From assembly GCA_963970005.1 (NCBI GenBank), contig CAXAMN010021113.1:101831-165830 (forward strand): DNA of 64,000 nucleotides, in the 5' to 3' direction. Origin of the DNA: Durusdinium trenchii (Eukaryota > Sar > Dinophyceae > Suessiales > Symbiodiniaceae). The notes beneath the pieces were generated by a model, which saw only the letters and a list, made by a program, of their open reading frames with translations, was not told the DNA's origin and made no database searches. Of the stretch, positions 51,301-60,300 are shown in pieces (the first letter of the stretch is position 1; the number at the start of each line of letters is the position of its first letter). The translations under genes were made by a program, and so were the position numbers.

Positions 51301-54300
51301 CTATGCCGTCCTCGATGTGACAGGCTTTGACTACGAAGAGGATGAGGGAGAGATCCAATTCAGAGATGGGGTGCAGACGGCGGAGATCTCGCGCCTCGCT
51401 CGACGAGCGCGGAGAGCCGATGGGTCGGAGGGTTCCTCCGGCCAACGGAGGGGATGCGGCCTTTCAGACCGATGAAGTGTAACGCAACGAGAAGCGTTCT
51501 GCTTCTCCTGGTGTTCCTTCCGCATGTGTAAGCCTGACAAAACTGCACAACTGATGCTCATTGCCAGCAACACCCAAGATTTTAATAGATCCCCTAGACC
51601 ATGTAATGTTCATCCAATAACCACCTAAACTGGGTGTTGCTGGACATTTTTTGCTTTCTGGAAAGGTACCATGGCCAGGCAAGAGTGGCTTTCCCGGGCG
51701 GTGCTGATCTGAGGCTGACCATCTTGCCGAAGAAGCGAGGGGAGAGGAGTGATCGATTTCAAGTGGTGCTTGAGGAGACCCGCTCGTGGTTTCGGCTCGT
51801 GCCGATGTCAACGGGATCAACGAGGTGTTCCGGGTTCCGGGGTGCGGTGGGCGGTGCTCACCGGGCCATTTTGGGGTGGAACACCCAATCGAACTGGGCT
51901 TTGACCCGGAGGGTGGGCATGGGTCGTTCAACCTGGAGCCCGACCAGTCCAATTGCCGACCGTCACCGGTCGAGCGGTCTCTTCCAAGGGGTTTTCCTTC
52001 TTGTTCTCCTGTGACATGTTGCGAGGCTCAGCGGCCCGGAGATCCGGATTTCCGGGACATCATGGGATGTGCGGGGAATGCATGTCTTACAATATCCATT
52101 TTTAGTAGGTTCAACGACCAGATCCTGCACTACCCTGGTTTGGAGAAGATCAGAGCCAGTTTGCCACTCAGGAGCCCACAGGCGGTGCGGAATTCAACCC
52201 GGACTTTGATGGGGGCGAAGAGCACCTGCGATTGAAAGGGATCGACTGGAGGGCATTTTTGACATGTAACACATGTTTGGCAGGATCCTATGATGACGCT
52301 AACAGTGAGTCAACAACAAACATTTTGCTTACTGTTTTTGGAAGGGGTTGTGGATCTCCACATGGGACGTGATGAAGACGCATCCATCTCTGAACCACTT
52401 GCAGGTGCTCCGAAGTAACCTGTGGCCTGACTCGAGGGATGCATGAGCACTGGGTGTTTTGTGGAAGTCTTGATGGATGCCCTCAAAAGATGCTCAGATG
52501 TCCGCGAGATGAATTTCCTTTCTGATACACCTATACCCAGCCATGGATCACCCTTTTGGAGAATTGGGGACACCCCACTACACATCAAGCAACATCAAGT
52601 AAGAAGTGGACAGTTCGGTTAAGAACACCTTTATTTTTCCAGCAATGGCCTGGGAGTCGGCACACCAGGGGCAGCTCATGAAACAGGCAGGCGCCCCTTG
52701 TACCAGGCGCCCCTTGTGAGGCAGGGGAACAGTCAAAACCCCGTCTCGTATGGATTTCTCAGCCCCTATGGGCTCCAACTCCGTTTCGAAGCTCCAAGAC
52801 GGTCCCGACCCTCCCAAATCATGGCATCCAGTTACCACATGTTACCACGATGTCACTGGGAGTCCCAGTGGTTCTAGTTCGACTCAAACCATAGACCTCA
52901 CGAATCCCTGGTTCCATTCCTATACCAGCACCCTCCAAGTCCGGTGGTTTTTGGACACCTCGACTCACCTCTAAAGGCTATTACAAAAAGACACCTCTGT
53001 CGCGGAGGCTCCTGGTAGTGGTTTGTTTGGGATCCACCGAAATTGGACTTCCCCCCCCGAAGGGCACGGATCCGAGTTTCCGTTTGGCACCTCCCGCCGG
53101 CACGGATCGTCACGTCGAGGTGCCAACGTCTGACGATCGTGGTGGAGAATGAGATCCGCGGAGGTCGTCCTGGGTCCGCGGATGCTGTACGAAGTACAAT
53201 CTATAAAGGCTCAGGAAGGACCTATAGATAGACGGTGGGAGCTTGGCCGATTTTTGTTGGGGATGTGGGACATAGATGAAACAGGATGAAACGTACCTTC
53301 ACTTCGGGGTTTAGCTGGCTGGTAGCCCCTACACTTACACGAATGACTATCCGGGAGCTCCATTTTTCACACCGAAATGAAGGTGCAGGTATCATCGTCG
53401 GGTTCGTTTTCGAAGACATAGTTTCGCCTCAAGTTTCAGAGTCAAACCCACCTCGAATCCAGACATGAGCCCTGCGATCGAGATAGGAAGTTGGACATGA
53501 TGTTGGAGCATCTTTTGAGTGGTTGAGGAGATACATTCGAAGGTCCTGGATAGGTCTCACACATTCGACGCATTTGGGCTCACTGATTGGATGGCGTGTG
53601 CGATGGTGTGTGCAACCTGAGTTGACCTCGATTGTTTGGGACGGACCAAGCAACCCCAGATTTACCAGGGCCATCCTGTCTGGGTGTCCTGGCTGGACTA
53701 CCCCGCCCACTACCAATTGACAGGACACCCAGAGAGGATGGGTCCAGTCAGGGTCAAGTCGTCCAATCCAAAGAGGGCTCTGTCTTGGGCGACCCCAAGA
53801 GATCTTCAGGGGGGGGCCACCCCATGGGCCTCTGCAGTTTTTGGGGGATGGCGGGTGGACCATGAAAACACCACAATCTCACTGAAAAGACTCCAAGGCT
53901 GGAGAGCCGGGTCCCGAGGTGCTTGGTGCTTGGTGGGGAAAGCAAGCAATCCTGGGAACCCATGACATGACCTCTGTTTGGAGGGGAGAAGACCCTGTTT
54001 TAGTACATTTTGCTTCCAACTCCAGATGTCACTCTGGTTCTAGGTACATCTTTAGGTACCTCGAGGATTTGAGGGGTATTTCAATAGGGGGACCTCCCAA
54101 CTCCCGACCACTTGGATTTCCTTTGTTTTTGATTTTCCCAGTGGTCCAATGAGGGGTCAGGGGTTCTTTTCATGGTCTCCCTTATATTCAAATACACACC
54201 CAATGTAACTTGGGGCTTCCGTACATGCTGCCCCAACAATCCAGGGAGCATCTGGGTCGGTGGCGCCTCCAGGCAGTTGCTTCACCGCCTTGATCGACGC

Positions 54301-57300
54301 CGTGGTGAACCTCGATGAGCTTCGACAGGCCCGCGGCGGGCGGGAAAAGACGACCGGCAGTGAAGCAGATGAGAGAAGAAGATCGGGTGGAAGGAAGGGA
54401 GTTCGCAGAGGGGTTCAGGGACCCTCCAAGACCTTCGATGGGTCGAATGGAGGCTAAAAGTACTTCCGGATGGTGGAACTGGGATTGTGTTGGACTGCCA
54501 GAAGCACTGGTATCACACGTTTGTCATAGTCCCTCAATGATGAAACACCAGAGGTTGAAGCACCTTATAGACCATTATATATATATATCCCATAATGTCC
54601 CATACCAGCACCCTCCAAGTCCGGTGGTTTTTGGACACCTCTTAACCTCTATATATAAGAGGCAATTCTTTTAGACACCTCAAGCGGAGGGTCCTGGTAT
54701 AGTACCCCAAGTAACGGGTCCTCTTTCAAGGTCACTGAACTTCGCTGGGAAGGTCGCACGCAGATGGCTCAGATGGCTCTCTTGGTCGTTTCAACGGTGT
54801 TCGGTGCAGATGTCCGGTGGTCGGTGGTGGTGTGTCCACTGGCCGTGCTTGGAACTGCTGGGGCCCAAGACCGGGCCCTGGTGGGACGGGTTGACCCGGC
54901 CCTTGAGGAATCGACGTCTTTCGAACTGGAAGCACTGATGGGGTGACCCACGTCCGGTCGGTTTTTGTTCTCAGGTTGGGATGAGTAATGCTACTGGAGT
55001 CCACCCAAGCCACTGGAGTCCACCCAAGCCACTGGAGTCCACCCAAGCTAATTTGGTTCACACAGGTTTGGCCAAGAACAGTGCGGAGTGCTTCGCCAAC
55101 AGCGTAGAACCGGCTTTTCGCAGTTGGGTCTTCTAGAATTGATGTCGTGTTGTTTTGGGTGGCACTGTTCTTCAGGTCTGAACCCATCCGAATAACAGGA
55201 GCTCGACAAGTATTTTCACTTGCTTAAAAAATCAGCTCCATGAAGAAGTGTTCTTCGGAGGAGATGCAAGACCTTGTCACCAATCTGTGAAGATTGAAGT
55301 CCAAAACTGGGCCATTCAGCACGGCCCCCCCCTGTCATTGGCATTTAATGGATCATTTTCAGCCTCAGTGGTCCAGGCTTGTTGATCAGCATGTTGAGAT
55401 GTCAGCGCACCTAGTCGTCCATCGTCTTCTGGCAATAAGAATCACCGCCACCTGCGGTTTTTCACATGATGACCTGTCACCAGAGTGTTGTTCTTTTCCT
55501 ACGGACTCCGCCGGCTCCAGAGGGACGCCTTGAAGCGGAGATCCACCCATCTTGCTAGAGCACGCAGCAGGTGGCTGCGGAGACCATGCAGCAGGTTCTA
55601 TTTTAAAGGAGTGAAGAAACTGCCAGCACCGACTTCACAGGTGCTTCCTCGTGACAAGTTACTTGTCACGAGGTTCACCACCTGTTCAGGTCTCACAGCC
55701 TGGCTAGGAGGGTCCGTGGTGACCCTCGAAGACGTTTTTTTCGAAAAAAACTCTTCCAGCACTCACAGAGATTTCGACAGGAAATCCATCCTCGCCAGGG
55801 CACGTCCTTGTGGAAAGCGCAAATCTTAGAGGTGATCTTTGTTGGAGGCAGCAAGGAAGAACAGGACCGGGGTGGATGGCGGATGGGGCTGGGGAATGCT
55901 AGGTGGGCCGTTGAGTGGGATTTCAGTCCATTTGTCCCGTGTTGCCTTTTGGATTTGTGCTGATGGTGGCCAGGGCAGATGTAACTTGGGATGCTCCTCC
56001 ATACAGAATTTCTCTCGAAGAGGCCCTTTCCAACGGCTTTCTCTGTAGGGATCCCACCATTGCCAACGGGTTCTCCCAACGCTTCACAAGATGGCACCTT
56101 GAATGGCGAATCATCCAAACACCGGAGGGGTCAACGCACCCCAACTTGATTTTTTTTTGGATTTGATGTGTCTTCCTTCAGCTCTTTAGATGTCCAAATC
56201 AGTGGTCTGGCTGTCTTCGCTGGAGAGACTCCACACATCCATCTGCAGAAGCCCCCTTCAAACAGCCCTCCGACGTCTCCTCCAGGTCTCAAGCCTCCAA
56301 TCATACCTGGCACATGAGTCTGCGGAAGGTCTCAAGCCTCCCCAGACCTGACCTGATCAACATCTGCAGAAGCCTCCTTCAAACAGCCCTCCAAGTCTCA
56401 AGTCTTCCATGATACCTCACCATGGAGACTTGAGACTCCATCGGACTCTTCCTGAACCAAACACCCATCCCATCCCACCGAAACCCAACAACACGGTGTT
56501 GTTGGGTTTCTACCTGCTGCACCTGTGTTCTGCGTGGGCTCCCTGACACCGGTGCCGTTGGTTCCGACCTGACACCGTGTCACGGCTTCCGGCTTGGCGG
56601 CGTCCTAGGACCAAGCTGGAGCACTGGACTGGTCCCTTGGGCGAACGGAGACGTATGGACCTGGAGACGGTCTCCGAACTGGACAACCAACACGCAGCGA
56701 AAATGGTTTGGGGGGGTCAAGGTATCGCATATATATATATATATATTCCAGTCCCATTGATGGCCTGGGAATGGTTTGTGTGGGTCCCAAAATTCTATCC
56801 TACCGGATGCATAGGAGGTGGACTTTCTTTCTTCTTGGGAGAGATCTGTTCAAGCTTCGGGGTCAGGGTAGCCAGTTTCGGGGGGTCAAAGACCCAAAGA
56901 AACGGGGACAACGCATAGCAGAGTTGTACCAAAGAGATCACTTTTCTGTACTTTGCAGAAGTAAGGAAAAGGTCGTCAGTTGATCCACCTGCTTCATCCA
57001 GTCGTGACTGAACTTCAATCCCCTGGCGGGTTCGGTCACAGCCTCCTGCTTGGGTCACTTTATGACTTCAAAGAGGTCAGAAAGGGATGCTCCTCAGATG
57101 AAGCTTTGCAGGACTTCATCCCAGAAAACCGGCAACTTCCCTGAAGCGAACAGAAGCGAACGGACCGGAGACCTTATTGGGCCCACCCCACATCCTCTTC
57201 GAAGCACCTCATGCTCACGCGGTCGCACGATTTTCTATTTTGTCCTCTGCATGCTTCAAACTTCAAACCGTTTTTTTTGCGGATCATTCCAAACCTTTGA

Positions 57301-60300
57301 TCAAACCCAAACCGTTGATCATTCCAAACCCCAACCGTTGATCACTCCGTTGATCATTCCCTGTGCTCAGGTTGAATCACCTGATCTGGCTTCCCTGGAC
57401 CTTGATCTTCGCACTTTTCACCCCGCCGCCGGCCTACCTGGGCGGCTGGGCCTCTTGACTAAACGTCTACGCCTACGCTGCGCAGTCGATAGGCCGAACA
57501 CGGACGTTGACAGAGGTGAAGCACTGAAGTTGGGAGCGGTTCTTGGCTGATCGACCAAACTCACAAGATGCTTCGAGCGAACAAAGTTTGGAGCGAACGG
57601 ACTTGAGATGACTCTAGTCAACGACTCCCGTCGTTTCATCCTGGCTGATCGTCGACAGTCCGTCTCGTTTCGTCCGTCTTCCATCGAAAAAGAAGCAGTG
57701 TCACTTCAGGTCGCTTCGGGTGGAGCCTCCATCGATCAAAACAGGGTCGCTTCGGGCTCCAGACATGACATGGGTCTCACCCCCGTGCCACCGTCACCAA
57801 GTCTTTCTGGTCGGTGTTCCAGGGATCGGTTACAGATACCGGTGAGTGTTGGGCCAGGTGTTATTTTACTGTTTTTTTATGTCCTTGGGAGTCAAAGACT
57901 CTAAAAAGAATGGTCTTTAGGGGACCTGAAAGTGAACTTCCCTTACTTCAGCCGGTCAATAGATTAGTCTTTGGACTTCTAGGGTTTATTACTATTATTC
58001 TTTAGCCTCTATTTTTAAAAACCTACCTTGTGAGAGATGGTTGGAGCCGTGGGGTATTACCTGAATCTTCCAACGATGCAACAAAAAGTCAGCCCTTTGG
58101 CTGGTTTGATGGATGAAAAGGCAGAACTTGTGCGTGGTTGGAAGATCCAGGCATATATGTTTGGTTCTCGAAATAGGGACCTCCCAAACCCATTTTTGAT
58201 GCCCTGCTGCAAGGGTAATTGATGATTGAACGCAGAGAACGTCCATTGCACAAGCTGAGGTTTGCTTCTTCATCTCCCTCATGCACATTGCCTGGCTCAC
58301 GGTCAGCGGCCAGTGGATTAAGTTGGAGGGATAACGAAGGATCTGTGTCCAAATTGAGTGATTGCTTCAAGTAGGCAGTTGACCCGAACTGGCCGGAACC
58401 CACTCACTGGAAGGAGAAGAATCGTTTCTGAGAAACTATTCTCCATGAGAACTTGCGGGGAGCAGTTGGGGTTTGCCACCCGATTGACTTGACCAGACAC
58501 AAGAAACCCCAAGTTTGAAAGTAGCCGTGACCAAGCGGGGAACCCTTTCAAGGACACCATGATGGACTCTTCTTGTATCAACTCCGAGTCTCACTCACAT
58601 GGAAGTGGAACACCCTCTGTTTGGTTTTCGGAACATCGTCATCCAACGGGCCATTCGACTTCCAGGATTGTTAGCCCTTAGTAGTTTCTCTCACGATGAA
58701 CTCGCTCGGTGGCATTCCTTCTGTTCGGTGGGCCAGGGGGTTGTCCCTACCTTCTGAGATGGTTGGAGCCGTGGGGTATTACCTGAATCTTCCAACGATG
58801 CAACAAAAAGTCAGCCCTTTGGCTGGTTTTAAGGATGAAAAGGCAGAACTTGTGCGTTGTTGGAAGATCCTGTCATATATGTTTGTTTCTCAAGATTTGG
58901 GAATGCCCTGCACCCATTTTTGAAGCCCTGCTGGTAGGGAGGCCTCAATGACCGCCACTGACTTCGACTTGCGTCCGGCGCCAGATCATCATCGGCGACC
59001 TGGCCGAGCTCTTTGGTTGTGCCACTGGGCTAAGACCGTCGACCAGGTCCCATGGTCACGGCGTGGCGGACACCCTGGGATGGGGCGGGGCAGTGACTAC
59101 GTCTCAGGGGACTGGGCAAGTCTCCCGATCAACTCGGCGACTCAAAATCTGGTATTCTTCTAAGGTATACATGCAATATCATGCAATATCAATCAATATC
59201 ATGTAGTTATACACTGCCACAATGTGTACCTGGACCCGACTTCAAGTACCCTAGAGAATGGGACATGACCATATTTTAAAAATAAACATAAGTACGAGGA
59301 TACCTTCAGGTTGCCTCCTTGAGCTGCTGAGTAGATCTTCCAGCTGCTCCAAAGTTCGACCATTTTATTCATAAAACCCAGCAAAATGGATCAACCTGGC
59401 AGACATCAATGATCAGGTCAGCAGGTCCAGGACGCAGGACGTCGTGTCGCCGTCCGCGGATTTGCGTCCGCGGACGGGCGTCGTTGAGGTGGCCAATGTG
59501 GATGACAACATCACTGCCATCTCCTTCGTGGCCCTGGGTACCTCTGTGCCGGACCGTTCTGGATTCGCCTTCGCACCGGCGTTGCACCGGTGTTTCGCTT
59601 CACGCGGAGAGGGGGGCGTGGAGGTTCTTGTTAGGGCGGACCCGGTTGGAGGGGATGGGTGAAGCGGAGAGGGTCTAGGTGTTTTTGTTTCAGAGATTTG
59701 AAGGAATTCAAGCTTTACTCGGGATGATTGAACCCACTGGCTCATATTTTTCAGGTGACACCAAATGGTGGACATGAGGAGTGAAGAAGGGAAGTATAGG
59801 AGCCTTCTTGTGGCAAGAAGGGTAGTTAAGAGAGGTTTCTTTGGGTACGGTGCAAACGTGTCCAAACAAGTTTCGAAACTCTAAAGGTAGTCACCAGGAG
59901 TCACAAAGGGGTGGTGTTTAGTCCCATCCAGTGAGTGGATGTTCTGGGCACCCCGACTACCTCCATGGATCGCACCCCGACCTCTGTGACTGCTGGCAGA
60001 AGGGTAGTCTTTCGAACACTTGGATCCTTTTGGTAAGAGGTTTCTTTGGGGTACCAAAGTTTCGGGTTCAGAGTTTCCAAAAACGTGAGTCTCTGGCCAG
60101 GAAACTGGTGGCCAGTCCATCGGTCCCGTGGTGTCCGTACCAAACGGGTTGATCCACACCCATGTTTCCGTACAGACCAATAGAAACTGAAACCTGTATA
60201 CGCATCCACCGAAGCTCTCCATACCATTATATAGATCGCAAAGCTTTGTCTACTCTCTGTGCTTCAGGCTTTGGCTTCTCAGGGCATATTCACAGCGAGG

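Larger units (their letters stand above)
53164..57370 (+). other. Intron region between Calx-beta and the second membrane half
   Basis: Phase requires at least one more exon here (the last Calx exon ends in phase 1 and the next recognised one starts after two nucleotides). None is recognised. Foldbacks D and B lie here, plus a triplicated 'ccactggagtccacccaagc' unit (about 54992-55048) and a duplicated 'ctgcagaagcc.ccttcaaacagccctcc' stretch (about 56242-56272 and 56363-56393). Confidence 0.55.
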
